Source: an uncultured Eubacteriales bacterium (GTDB lineage: Bacteria; Bacillota; Clostridia; Oscillospirales; UBA644). Taken from it: DNA of 18,272 bases. The stretch spans positions 1 to 18,272 of the forward strand of contig CAKSQP010000024.1 in assembly GCA_934486965.1 (NCBI GenBank), in the 5' to 3' direction. The notes beneath the pieces were generated by a model. That model had not been told where the DNA came from and did not search any database. It saw only the letters and a list, made by a program, of their open reading frames with translations. Numbering within the stretch: the first letter of the stretch is position 1; every line of letters begins with the position of its first letter. Positions 1 to 7,037 of the stretch are shown piece by piece. The position numbers and the translations under genes were made by a program.

Positions 1-831
1 GTTAAGCCCCGTATATCCCCTCTCGAAAATTCTCGGCAGATCTTCGGCGGAAATCCCCGTTCCCGTATCTTCGAAAATTACGGAGTTTTCATTCCCGTAT
101 ATTTTAACGCTTCCCGAAGGCGTATATTTAAGAGCGTTTGAAATTATCTGCTCAAAAACGAAAGAAAGCCATTTTCTGTCGGTTATCACCGTAAGGTTTA
201 CGGGAGTATATTCAAGTTTTATCTTTCTTTCGATAAATTCGCCCGCAAATTTCTTTACCGCACCTTTTATTATTCCGTCGACGTCATATTCCTGTATAAC
301 ATAATCGGACGTGCCGTCGCTCCGAAGATACGCCATTACCATATCGACATAGTTTTCAGTTTTTGCAAGGTCAAGCGAAAGTTTTCGGAATATCTCGCCG
401 TCGCGGTTCTGCAAGGTCAGGTTCATCGACGATATCGGTGTTTTTATCTGGTGCGCCCACAGGGTGTAATAATTCACCATATCGTTGCGGCGGGCCTCTT
501 CTTCGTTTTTTATACGGTTACAGTCGTCCGCCACGGTTTTTACAAGTTCGGAATACGCCTTTTCTTCGGGTGTTTTTGCCTTCGGAAGCCCCGTTGCCGC
601 CTTTGACGGAAGTTTTGCGGCACGCCGCAGCGCCATATATCTTCTGTAAGAAAAAACGCCGTCGACCGCAAGAATTACGGCGCCGAAGAGAAGACAGACA
701 AAAAACGGATACAATACCGCCTGAATCGGTAAGCCGTAAAGATAAAAAGAAACAAAAAAGAGGGCCGAAAAAAGAAGGAATACCGCAACAGGTCCGATTT
801 TTGATTTAATATAGGAAGCAAAAAATTTCAT
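1..831 (-). CDS. Sensor histidine kinase, BceS/GraS-like, C-terminus cut by window edge
   Basis: Membrane kinase that would autophosphorylate on His and pass phosphate to the adjacent response regulator. Read from the ATG at 829-831, 277 residues are visible. Two hydrophobic segments (about residues 12-34 and 37-58) are separated by only a few residues, so almost no extracellular sensor loop exists. The H-box is AHQIKTPISS with His127. The N-box is EQIISNALKYT with Asn232. The G1 box is DTGTGIS (Asp255), followed by the LPRIFERGYTG stretch typical of this class. The remaining ATPase end lies beyond position 1. The ATG overlaps the regulator's TGA by 4 bp (ATGA), implying translational coupling. 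Intramembrane-sensing kinases of this type in Bacillota usually respond to cell-wall-active peptides through a BceAB-like ABC transporter. Such a transporter would have to lie outside the window, so the stimulus is inference. Confidence 0.9.
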   Translation of the reverse strand, partial: MKFFASYIKSKIGPVAVFLLFSALFFVSFYLYGLPIQAVLYPFFVCLLFGAVILAVDGVFSYRRYMALRRAAKLPSKAATGLPKAKTPEEKAYSELVKTVADDCNRIKNEEEARRNDMVNYYTLWAHQIKTPISSMNLTLQNRDGEIFRKLSLDLAKTENYVDMVMAYLRSDGTSDYVIQEYDVDGIIKGAVKKFAGEFIERKIKLEYTPVNLTVITDRKWLSFVFEQIISNALKYTPSGSVKIYGNENSVIFEDTGTGISAEDLPRIFERGYTGLN

Positions 832-1508
832 TGACCGTCACCGAGATAATATCCTTCGCCGAATTTCGTCATTATAAAGTCGGAAAGCCCCGCAGTCTCA
901 AGTTTTTTACGGAGTCTGTTAATATTTACGGTCAAAGTGTTTTCATCGACGAAACTGTCGGTCTGCCAGAGTTTTTCCATAAGTTTTTCGCGGCTCACGA
1001 CCCTGCCGCGGTTTTCCATAAGCGCAAAAAGTATCCGATATTCGTTTTTTGTAAGTTCGGTTTTTTCGCCGCCGTAACAAAGCGCGCTTTCTCCGACTGT
1101 CAGAAAAGCGTCCCGCCATTCAAGGACAGGATTTGTCGCCGCAAAATCGTAAGACCTGCGGAGAAGTGCCGAAACTTTGGCCATAAGGACCGAAAGATCA
1201 AAGGGCTTTGCAATAAAATCGTCAGCGCCCATATTTACCGCCATGACGATGTTCATATTGTCGGCGGCGGAGGATATGAAGATTATCGGAACGCTTGATA
1301 CCCTGCGTATTTTTTCGCACCAATAGTAACCGTCGTAAAACGGAAGAGAAATGTCCATTAAAACGATATGAGGGTTTTCCTTAGCGAATTCTTCGGCGAC
1401 ATTGCGGAAATCCGATACGGATACGGGTTTTATCCCCCACCCCTCGGCGCGCGTCGAAATTTCTTTCGCGATCCCCGCGTCGTCTTCGACGATAAGCATT
1501 TTATACAT
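828..1508 (-). CDS. OmpR-family response regulator, BceR/GraR-like
   Basis: Phosphorylation-controlled transcription factor, partner of the kinase encoded downstream. The 226 residues comprise a receiver domain (about 1-115) and a winged-helix DNA-binding domain (about 130-226). The acidic pocket is E8/D9/D10, the phospho-acceptor is Asp52 (VLMDISLP), the switch residue is Ser79 and the conserved Lys is K101 (FIAKPF). The NMGADDFIAKPF stretch is characteristic of the regulators that pair with intramembrane-sensing kinases. The start is the ATG at 1506-1508, preceded by AGGGG with an 8-nt gap. A second in-frame ATG four codons in would leave less of the first beta strand. The gene begins only 12 nt after the T-tract of the rplA terminator, and I see no clear promoter in between. 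Confidence 0.95.
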   Translation of the reverse strand: MYKMLIVEDDAGIAKEISTRAEGWGIKPVSVSDFRNVAEEFAKENPHIVLMDISLPFYDGYYWCEKIRRVSSVPIIFISSAADNMNIVMAVNMGADDFIAKPFDLSVLMAKVSALLRRSYDFAATNPVLEWRDAFLTVGESALCYGGEKTELTKNEYRILFALMENRGRVVSREKLMEKLWQTDSFVDENTLTVNINRLRKKLETAGLSDFIMTKFGEGYYLGDGQ

Positions 1509-1520
1509 AAAATATTCCCC

Positions 1521-1553
1521 TAAAAAAATCTCTGTCGGGTTGCCCGACAGAGA
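1521..1553 (-). terminator. Intrinsic terminator of the rpmG-secE-nusG-rplK-rplA operon
   Basis: On the minus strand an 11-bp perfect stem (TCTCTGTCGGG / CCCGACAGAGA) closes a 3-nt loop and is followed by seven Ts. It begins 20 nt after the rplA stop codon. The T-tract abuts the AGGGG ribosome binding site of the following response-regulator gene. Confidence 0.93.
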
Positions 1554-1573
1554 CCGTAAGATTTAATTTGCGA

Positions 1574-2266
1574 TTACATCAACTTTGCGCCGTTGATCTT
1601 TATGCCGGGGCCCATAGTGGAAGCGACAACGCAGCTCTTGAGGTAGATACCTTTTGCAGCAGCCGGTTTAGCCTTGATAATGGCGCCCATAAGTGCATTG
1701 AAGTTTTCTCCGAGTTTTTCGGCACCGAAAGAAACTTTTCCGATCGGGCAGTGAATGATGTTGGTTTTATCAAGTCTGTACTCGATCTTACCTGCTTTAA
1801 CTTCCTTAACAGCCTGAGCGACGTTAGGAGTTACGGTTCCTGCCTTCGGGTTCGGCATAAGTCCTTTAGGACCGAGGATCTTACCGATACGGCCGACAAC
1901 GCCCATCATGTCGGGAGACGCGATAACGACGTCGAAATCGAACCAGTTTTCTTTCTGGATCTTTGTTGCGAGATCTTCAGCGCCGACATACTCTGCGCCT
2001 GCCTCTTCAGCCTCTTTTACTTTATCGCCTTTCGCGAAAACGAGAACTTTAACGGATTTACCTGTTCCGTGCGGAAGAACGATAGAACCTCTGACCTGCT
2101 GGTCTGCGTGTCTGGAGTCAACGCCGAGTTTTACGTGAAGTTCTACAGTCTCGTCAAACTTTGCTTTAGCAGTCTGGCAAACGAGGTCCATTGCCTCGGC
2201 AGCGTCATACTGCTTGGATTTATCTATAAGCTTAGAGCTTTCGATATATTTCTTTCCTTTTTTCAT
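1574..2266 (-). CDS. rplA: 50S ribosomal protein L1
   Basis: Component of the large-subunit L1 stalk, which binds 23S rRNA near the E site and helps release deacylated tRNA. In many bacteria it also represses translation of its own operon mRNA. The 230 residues match the usual bacterial length. The family stretches VRGSIVLPHGTGK, ILGPKGLMPNPKAGTV and the C-terminal MGPGIKIN are present. It is the last gene of the operon, about 96 nt after rplK, which is a wide gap compared with the other junctions. The AGGAGG lies about 13 nt before the ATG, slightly far. A 23S-like L1-binding element sits upstream at 2323-2347. The perfect terminator after the gene means rplJ and rplL are not co-transcribed here, unlike in some other bacteria. 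Confidence 0.98.
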   Translation of the reverse strand: MKKGKKYIESSKLIDKSKQYDAAEAMDLVCQTAKAKFDETVELHVKLGVDSRHADQQVRGSIVLPHGTGKSVKVLVFAKGDKVKEAEEAGAEYVGAEDLATKIQKENWFDFDVVIASPDMMGVVGRIGKILGPKGLMPNPKAGTVTPNVAQAVKEVKAGKIEYRLDKTNIIHCPIGKVSFGAEKLGENFNALMGAIIKAKPAAAKGIYLKSCVVASTMGPGIKINGAKLM

Positions 2267-2322
2267 AGTTAATAAAATTCCTCCTGTGTGGTATGTTTGG
2301 CGCTTACACGCCTGCGGATAAT

Positions 2323-2347
2323 AGTGGATTTACCGAATCCTCCCACT
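2323..2347 (-). promoter_or_regulatory. Putative L1-binding mRNA element (23S mimic)
   Basis: The transcribed strand of the rplK-rplA gap contains a stem AGUGG/CCACU enclosing GAGGAUUCGGUAAAU. The 5' part contains GUGGGAGG and the 3' part AAAUCCAC. From memory, the L1 site of E. coli 23S rRNA contains GUGGGAGG on one strand and AAAUACCAC on the other, so the two helix-loop strands are nearly reproduced. The element lies about 38 nt upstream of the rplA ribosome binding site. Binding of free L1 could feed back on rplA, possibly also on rplK. The function is inferred from this resemblance and from known L1 autoregulation. Confidence 0.65.
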
Positions 2348-2362
2348 TTTTTCGAAAGGCGA

Positions 2363-2788
2363 TCAGTCTACGACTTCGACGCCCATGCTTCTTGCAGTAC
2401 CTGCAATCATCGACATAGCCGCTTCAACGGTATTAGCGTTGAGGTCGGGCATCTTGGTTTCTGCGATCTGCTGGATCTGAGCCTTGGTTATTTTAGCGAC
2501 CTTATTCTTGTTGGGGACGCCCGAACCGCTTTCGATGCCGCATGCTTTCTTTATAAGAACCGCTGCGGGCGGAGTTTTGGTTATGAAGGAGAACGATCTG
2601 TCTGCATAAACGGTGATAACGACCGGAATTATAAGACCCATATCGTTCTTTGTTCTTTCATTGAATTCTTTGGTGAACGCCATGATATTGACGCCGTGCT
2701 GACCGAGAGCAGGACCGACAGGAGGAGCGGGGTTTGCTTTTCCTGCGGGGATCTGCAATTTTATATATCCTGTAATTTTCTGAGCCAT
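2363..2788 (-). CDS. rplK: 50S ribosomal protein L11
   Basis: Large-subunit protein that binds the GTPase-associated region of 23S rRNA and supports factor-dependent GTP hydrolysis and RelA-type stringent signalling. The 141 residues match the family exactly. The N-terminal domain carries the proline-rich IPAGKANPAPPVGPALGQHG segment (about residues 14-33). The C-terminal RNA-binding domain ends with AGTARSMGVEV. A strong AAGGAGG precedes the ATG. The gap to nusG is only 31 nt with no room for a full promoter, so rplK and rplA appear to depend on the rpmG promoter. Confidence 0.98.
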   Translation of the reverse strand: MAQKITGYIKLQIPAGKANPAPPVGPALGQHGVNIMAFTKEFNERTKNDMGLIIPVVITVYADRSFSFITKTPPAAVLIKKACGIESGSGVPNKNKVAKITKAQIQQIAETKMPDLNANTVEAAMSMIAGTARSMGVEVVD

Positions 2789-2819
2789 TGTAAATTAGCC
2801 TCCTTAAATAAGAAACCTG

Positions 2820-3344
2820 TTATTTTAATAATTCGAGCTGAGCCGCATCAAATTCGACCGGCGTTTCGCGCCCGAACATGGAAACGATAACTCTGACCTT
2901 TCCGGTCTGGACATTGATGTCGTCAACCGTTCCCGTAAAGCCTTTCATCGAACCGTCCGTAACCTGAACGTTGCTGCCTTTTTCGTAAGGCATTTCGACT
3001 CTGGCTTTCTGTATACCGAGATTTGCCATTTCAGCGTCGGTAAGAGGAATAGGCTTCCCTTCCGGACCGACAAAACCGGTAACGCCGCGTATACCTTTTA
3101 TAAGTATCCAAGTATCGTCGTTTACCACCATGTGTATGAGAACATATCCGGGGAACATCTTTCTTTCGGTTACGACCTGTTCGTTGTTCTTTATTTCGGT
3201 AACCTGTTCCATCGGGACCATTACTTCGAGAATAAGATCCGAAAGATTGCGAAGTTCGACTATCTTTTCTATACTCGTGGCAACTTTGTTTTCATAGCCT
3301 GAATAAGTGTGTATGATATACCACTTTGCCTCGGAAACGCTCAT
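2820..3344 (-). CDS. nusG: Transcription termination/antitermination protein NusG
   Basis: Binds the clamp of RNA polymerase, modulates pausing and links transcription with Rho or the ribosome. The 174 residues hold an NGN domain (about 7-105, starting WYIIHTYSGYENKV) and a C-terminal KOW domain (about 122-172, GSNVQVTDGSMKGFTGTV). No extra inserted domain is present. The ATG follows GGAGG with a 7-nt gap, 14 nt after secE. The secE-nusG-rplK-rplA order is the conserved bacterial arrangement. Confidence 0.98.
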   Translation of the reverse strand: MSVSEAKWYIIHTYSGYENKVATSIEKIVELRNLSDLILEVMVPMEQVTEIKNNEQVVTERKMFPGYVLIHMVVNDDTWILIKGIRGVTGFVGPEGKPIPLTDAEMANLGIQKARVEMPYEKGSNVQVTDGSMKGFTGTVDDINVQTGKVRVIVSMFGRETPVEFDAAQLELLK

Positions 3345-3358
3345 CTGTTTTCCTCCGA

Positions 3359-3628
3359 TTAGTTAAAAAGCAAACTTATCACAAGTTTGAATATCGCGTC
3401 AACCGCGCCGACAAATACGGCGAAAATAAGCATAACGACGATAACAACGAGCGTATTGTTTACAACCTGTTTCCACGAAGGCCAAACGACTTTTTTGAGT
3501 TCGCTCTTAGTCTCCCTGAAAAACGAAGCCATTCTCTTGAAGATATTGGGCTTTTTGTTTGCGGGTTTTGCTGATTTCTGAACTTTTGCGGACTTGGCAT
3601 TTTCAGGTTTTTTAATTTCTTCTGACAT
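3359..3628 (-). CDS. secE: Preprotein translocase subunit SecE
   Basis: Small essential membrane subunit that clamps SecY in the SecYEG channel. The 89 residues start with a Lys/Ala-rich cytoplasmic extension (about 1-30). Next comes the amphipathic FFRETKSELKKVVWPSWK region (about 38-55), the family signature. A single transmembrane helix follows (about 60-82). This is the single-TM form usual in Gram-positive bacteria, not the three-TM E. coli form. AGGAGGAGG lies before the ATG, 18 nt after rpmG. Confidence 0.97.
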   Translation of the reverse strand: MSEEIKKPENAKSAKVQKSAKPANKKPNIFKRMASFFRETKSELKKVVWPSWKQVVNNTLVVIVVMLIFAVFVGAVDAIFKLVISLLFN

Positions 3629-3646
3629 AATAGACCTCCTCCTATA

Positions 3647-3799
3647 CTACTTTGTTTCTTTGTGAAGCGTATGCTTCCGGCAGAATTTGCAGTATTTGTT
3701 CATCTCCAGCCTGTCGGGACTGTTTTTCTTGTTTTTGGTAGTGTTATAATTTCTGCGTTTGCATTCTGAACATGCGAGAACTACCTTGTCTTTACCCAT
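3647..3799 (-). CDS. rpmG: 50S ribosomal protein L33, zinc-ribbon (C+) form
   Basis: Small large-subunit protein near the E site. The start is the ATG at 3797-3799, directly behind AGGAGGTG, giving 50 residues (MGKDKVVLACSECKRRNY...). The frame is open further upstream, but that would read through the leader hairpins and lacks a family match. Two CxxC pairs (CSEC and CKFC) form the zinc-binding version of L33. Bacillota often carry a second, Cys-less copy used under zinc limitation, which is not in this window. It is the first gene of the rpmG-secE-nusG-rplK-rplA operon. Confidence 0.96.
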   Translation of the reverse strand: MGKDKVVLACSECKRRNYNTTKNKKNSPDRLEMNKYCKFCRKHTLHKETK

Positions 3800-3845
3800 T
3801 TCGGCACCTCCTAAAATTTTATAAAAATTGGCCTCCCTTTGCAGC

Positions 3846-3884
3846 GTGTTTTTTGCATCAAAAAAAAACACCTCGTTGCAAGGT
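3846..3884 (-). promoter_or_regulatory. Structured leader of the rpmG operon with alternative hairpins
   Basis: From the predicted start near 3884, the RNA can form a 6-bp hairpin (ACCTTG/CGAGGT, 3870-3884, one G-T pair) followed by G and nine Ts, which resembles a weak terminator. The same T-tract can instead pair in a second hairpin, GTGTTTTTT with AAAAAACAC (3846-3871). The two forms overlap by two bases and compete for the T-run. A third pairing of CCTTGCA with TGCAAAGG further downstream would also break the first hairpin. The leader is about 85 nt long. Attenuation is inference; the pairings are visible in the sequence. Confidence 0.45.
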
Positions 3885-3890
3885 ACGCTT

Positions 3891-3919
3891 ATTATACCAT
3901 ATTTTCCCCGTCAAGTCAA
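3891..3919 (-). promoter_or_regulatory. SigA-type promoter of the rpmG-rplA operon
   Basis: On the minus strand TTGACT (3919-3914), a 17-nt spacer and a perfect TATAAT (3896-3891). Transcription should start near 3884, about 85 nt before the L33 ATG. This is the only strong promoter seen for the five-gene operon. Confidence 0.9.
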
Positions 3920-4022
3920 GGGTTTTAGCGAAAAAACAAAGGGATTTTTCAAACATTTTGTAAACTCAAAAGGCAAAAAACGGAAACTTATATGAAATAT
4001 GAAGATAAACCTTATTATTCTA

Positions 4023-4051
4023 TTGAAATTTTCGGTCTGCTGTGTTAAAAT
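4023..4051 (+). promoter_or_regulatory. SigA-type promoter of icd-gpmI
   Basis: TTGAAA (4023-4028), a 17-nt spacer and TAAAAT (4046-4051), preceded by TGT as an extended -10. The predicted start near 4058 leaves a leader of about 25 nt, so no riboswitch is possible. It diverges from the rpmG promoter, about 100 bp away. Confidence 0.85.
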
Positions 4052-4082
4052 CTGTATATAAATAAAGAACCGGAGGAACGAT

Positions 4083-5291
4083 ATGGATAAGATACAAATG
4101 AAAACGCCGCTCGTCGAAATGGACGGCGACGAAATGACAAGGATCGTCTGGCGATGGATAAAGGAAATGCTTCTTGAGCCGTATATAGACTTGAAGACAG
4201 AATATTACGACCTCGGTCTCGAAAACAGAAACGCGACCGACGACAAAGTTACGGTCGATTCCGCTCTCGCGACAAAGAAATACGGCGTTGCGGTAAAATG
4301 CGCGACAATAACGCCGAACGCCGACAGAATGAAAGAATACAATCTTAAGGAAATGTGGAAGAGCCCGAACGGTACCATAAGAGCGATTCTCGACGGCACG
4401 GTTTTCAGAACCCCCATTCTCGTCGACGGAATAACCCCGTTCGTCCCGACATGGGAAAAGCCGATAACGATTGCCCGTCACGCTTACGGCGATATATACA
4501 AGGCAAGCGAAACGAAAGTTCCCGCAGGAGCGAAAGCCGAGATCCTCGTAACAAAAAAAGACGGCTCGACCGAAAAAGTGCTTATCCACGATTTCGACAG
4601 CGCCGGAATAGTTATGGGTATGCATAATATCGACAAGAGTATCGAATCGTTTGCCCACAGTTGTTTCAAATTCGCGCTCGACAAAAAACAGGATCTCTGG
4701 TTCTCCGCAAAAGACACCATTTCCAAGACCTACGACCACCGCTTCAAGGATATTTTCGCAGAAATATACGAAAGAGACTACAAAGCGAAATTCGAAGAGG
4801 CGGGAATCGAATATTTCTACACCCTCATCGACGACGCCGTTGCAAGAGTTATCCGTTCGAAAGGCGGTTTCATCTGGGCATGCAAAAATTATGACGGCGA
4901 CGTTATGAGCGATATGATAGCCACCGCGTTCGGAGACCTCGCGATGATGACTTCGGTTCTCGTCTCCCCCGAAGGCTATTATGAATACGAAGCGGCTCAC
5001 GGAACGGTCACCCGCCACTATTACAGATATCTTAAGGGCGAAAAGGTTTCGACGAACTCGATAGCGACAATTTTCGCATGGACGGGCGCTCTGAGAAAAA
5101 GAGGCGAACTCGACGGAATTCCCGAACTCTGCAACTTTGCGGACAAACTCGAAAGAGCCTGCATAGAGACGATCGAAAGCGGCACGATGACTCAGAGCCT
5201 TGCAAACCTTTCGACGATCGAAAACAAAAAGATCGTTGACGGCGAAGGACTTCTTGCGGCAATAAAAGAAAGACTCGACATAATTCTTTAA
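4083..5291 (+). CDS. icd: Isocitrate dehydrogenase, NADP-type, eukaryote-like class
   Basis: Oxidative decarboxylation of isocitrate to 2-oxoglutarate in the cytoplasm, supplying the carbon skeleton for glutamate. The 402 residues match the homodimeric eukaryote-like IDH class rather than the E. coli class. Visible features are the substrate loop SPNGTIR (94-100, Arg100), Arg109 and Arg132. Also seen are KDT (210-212), the metal ligands around NYDGDVMSD (269-277) and the cofactor segment HGTVTRH (306-312), whose Arg and His indicate NADP. The ATG follows GGAGG with a 6-nt gap. It shares an operon with gpmI, 19 nt downstream. No citrate synthase or aconitase lies in the window, so pathway completeness cannot be judged. 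Confidence 0.96.
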   Translation: MDKIQMKTPLVEMDGDEMTRIVWRWIKEMLLEPYIDLKTEYYDLGLENRNATDDKVTVDSALATKKYGVAVKCATITPNADRMKEYNLKEMWKSPNGTIRAILDGTVFRTPILVDGITPFVPTWEKPITIARHAYGDIYKASETKVPAGAKAEILVTKKDGSTEKVLIHDFDSAGIVMGMHNIDKSIESFAHSCFKFALDKKQDLWFSAKDTISKTYDHRFKDIFAEIYERDYKAKFEEAGIEYFYTLIDDAVARVIRSKGGFIWACKNYDGDVMSDMIATAFGDLAMMTSVLVSPEGYYEYEAAHGTVTRHYYRYLKGEKVSTNSIATIFAWTGALRKRGELDGIPELCNFADKLERACIETIESGTMTQSLANLSTIENKKIVDGEGLLAAIKERLDIIL

Positions 5292-5310
5292 TAGGAAAAG
5301 AGGAAGATAT

Positions 5311-6885
5311 ATGAAAAAACCGGTAGTTCTTATAGTAATGGACGGAGTCGGCGAAAACCCCTCCAAATACGGCAACGCCGTCGTTTCGGCGTATACCCCG
5401 ACCCTCGATATGCTCAAATCGGCATACCCCTACACCCAGATAAAGGCTCACGGAGTTGCGGTAGGTCTTCCGACCGACGACGACATGGGCAACAGCGAAG
5501 TCGGACACAACGCGCTCGGTTGCGGACAGATATATTCACAGGGCGCAAAACTCGTAAACGAATCCATTGAAAACGGAAAACTTTATACTTCCGACACATG
5601 GAAAGAGATAGTTTCTAACTGCGATAAAAATAATTCGACCCTGCATTTCCTCGGTCTTCTTTCCGACGGAAACGTCCACTCGAACATAAAACACCTTATC
5701 GCAATGCTCAAAGAGACTAAAAAAGAGGGCGTAAAGAAAGTAAGGATACACATTCTTCTTGACGGAAGAGACGTTCCCGCAACTTCGGCGCCCATCTACG
5801 TTGAACAACTTGAAAACGTAATAAAAGAACTCAACGACAGCGGTTTTGACGCGGCTATCGCCTCGGGCGGCGGCAGAATGAAGATAACCATGGACCGTTA
5901 CGAAGCGAACTGGGCGATGGTCGACCTCGGCTGGCAGACCCATGTTCTCGGCGAGGGCAGACAGTTTGAGTCCGCAATGGAAGCGATCAACGTTTTAAGA
6001 GATGAAACGGGCGCGATAGATCAGGATCTTCCCCCGTTCGTTATCGCCAAAGACGGCAAGCCCGTCGGAACGGTAGAAGACGGCGACAGCGTCGTCCTCT
6101 TCAATTTCAGAGGCGACCGTGCAATCGAAATTTCGAAAGCATTTGAATACGAGACCGTACCTTTCGACAGAAAGAGAGTGCCGAAAGTCGTGTTCGCGGG
6201 AATGCTCCAGTATGACGGAGACCTCAAGATACCGACAAAATATCTCGTAAGTCCTCCGGATATCAGAAATACACTTTCCGAATTGCTCGTAAAGAACAAT
6301 ATAAAGGAATATGCGGTATCCGAAACCCAGAAATACGGACACGTCACCTACTTCTGGAACGGAAACAGAAGCGACAAGTTCAGCGAAGAACTCGAAGTTT
6401 TCGAGGAGGTTCCGTCCGATGTCGTTCCGTTCGAACAACGTCCTTATATGAAAGCGGCGGAAGTCACCGACAAGATAATCGAAGCGATACAAAGCCATGA
6501 ATACGGCTTTATCCGCGCAAACTACCCGAACGGAGACATGGTCGGACACACAGGCATTTACGCCGCAGCTCAGATCGCCGTTGAAATGGTAGATCTCTGC
6601 CTTGCAAGAGTTCTCGAAGTTGCGAAAAAGGAAAACGTATACGTTATAATTACAGCAGACCACGGTAACGCCGACGAAATGTACGAAAAGGCAAAAGAGG
6701 GCAAAATGCCGAAAGCAAAGACCTCCCACACCTTAAATCCCGTCCCCTTTATAATCTTCGATCCCGAAAAATCGAAAATCAAGATGAAAGACGGAAAATT
6801 CGGACTTGCAAATGTCGCGGGAACCGTCGCAAAACTCCTCGAACTCGAAGCACCCGAAATGTGGGAACCCTCGATAATAGAATAA
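5311..6885 (+). CDS. gpmI: 2,3-bisphosphoglycerate-independent phosphoglycerate mutase
   Basis: Interconverts 3- and 2-phosphoglycerate in glycolysis using Mn2+ and a phosphoserine intermediate. The 524 residues fit the family (about 510-550). Seen are Asp11 in MDGVG, the catalytic Ser62 in GNSEVGHN, and LLDGRDVPATSA (149-160) in the transferase domain. Also present are GGGRMKITMDRYEANW (186-201), Asp409 and His413 (NGDMVGHTG), and DHGNADEM (450-457). His473 in SHTLNPVPF closes the metal sites of the phosphatase-like domain. Residue 13 is Val where many homologues have Trp (DGWG), a minor variation. Second gene of the icd operon, 19 nt after icd, with an AGAGGAAG ribosome binding site. An intrinsic terminator follows 7 nt after the stop. 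Confidence 0.97.
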   Translation: MKKPVVLIVMDGVGENPSKYGNAVVSAYTPTLDMLKSAYPYTQIKAHGVAVGLPTDDDMGNSEVGHNALGCGQIYSQGAKLVNESIENGKLYTSDTWKEIVSNCDKNNSTLHFLGLLSDGNVHSNIKHLIAMLKETKKEGVKKVRIHILLDGRDVPATSAPIYVEQLENVIKELNDSGFDAAIASGGGRMKITMDRYEANWAMVDLGWQTHVLGEGRQFESAMEAINVLRDETGAIDQDLPPFVIAKDGKPVGTVEDGDSVVLFNFRGDRAIEISKAFEYETVPFDRKRVPKVVFAGMLQYDGDLKIPTKYLVSPPDIRNTLSELLVKNNIKEYAVSETQKYGHVTYFWNGNRSDKFSEELEVFEEVPSDVVPFEQRPYMKAAEVTDKIIEAIQSHEYGFIRANYPNGDMVGHTGIYAAAQIAVEMVDLCLARVLEVAKKENVYVIITADHGNADEMYEKAKEGKMPKAKTSHTLNPVPFIIFDPEKSKIKMKDGKFGLANVAGTVAKLLELEAPEMWEPSIIE

Positions 6886-6892
6886 ATTTCAG

Positions 6893-6920
6893 TACCCTGC
6901 CGTCACGGCAGGGTATTTTT
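6893..6920 (+). terminator. Intrinsic terminator after gpmI
   Basis: A 10-bp perfect stem (TACCCTGCCG / CGGCAGGGTA) with a TCA loop, followed by five Ts. Confidence 0.95.
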
Positions 6921-6977
6921 ATGTCCGAAAACGAATAAAATCAAATACCGCAAATTTCATACAATTCTACCGAAAAC

Positions 6978-7006
6978 TTGACAAATTTAATACAGTGTGT
7001 TAAAAT
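6978..7006 (+). promoter_or_regulatory. SigA-type promoter of the GNAT-like gene
   Basis: Perfect TTGACA (6978-6983), a 17-nt spacer and TAAAAT (7001-7006), preceded by TGT (extended -10). The start is expected near 7013. The last ten bases, GTGTTAAAAT, are identical to those in the icd promoter. Confidence 0.9.
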
Positions 7007-7037
7007 TACCGTGAAAATAATGCAGGGGAGAAAATTT

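Noticed and set aside
1568..2272. Open frame antisense to rplA (234 codons), and a similar one antisense to rplK
   Set aside because: The ribosomal proteins on the minus strand are unmistakable, and the antisense products resemble nothing.
3800..3871. 24-codon upstream extension of rpmG
   Set aside because: It would be translated from within the leader hairpins without a ribosome binding site. L33 is about 50 residues, and AGGAGGTG sits before the internal ATG.
4020..5417. Very long open frame (465 codons) antisense to icd and the start of gpmI
   Set aside because: It has no ribosome binding site or family pattern, is rich in Arg/Phe/Val as expected from reading biased codons backwards, and lies entirely over genes of certain identity.
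6978..7037. 20-codon extension of the GNAT-like gene from a TTG
   Set aside because: The TTG is part of the -35 box, so it is not in the transcript.
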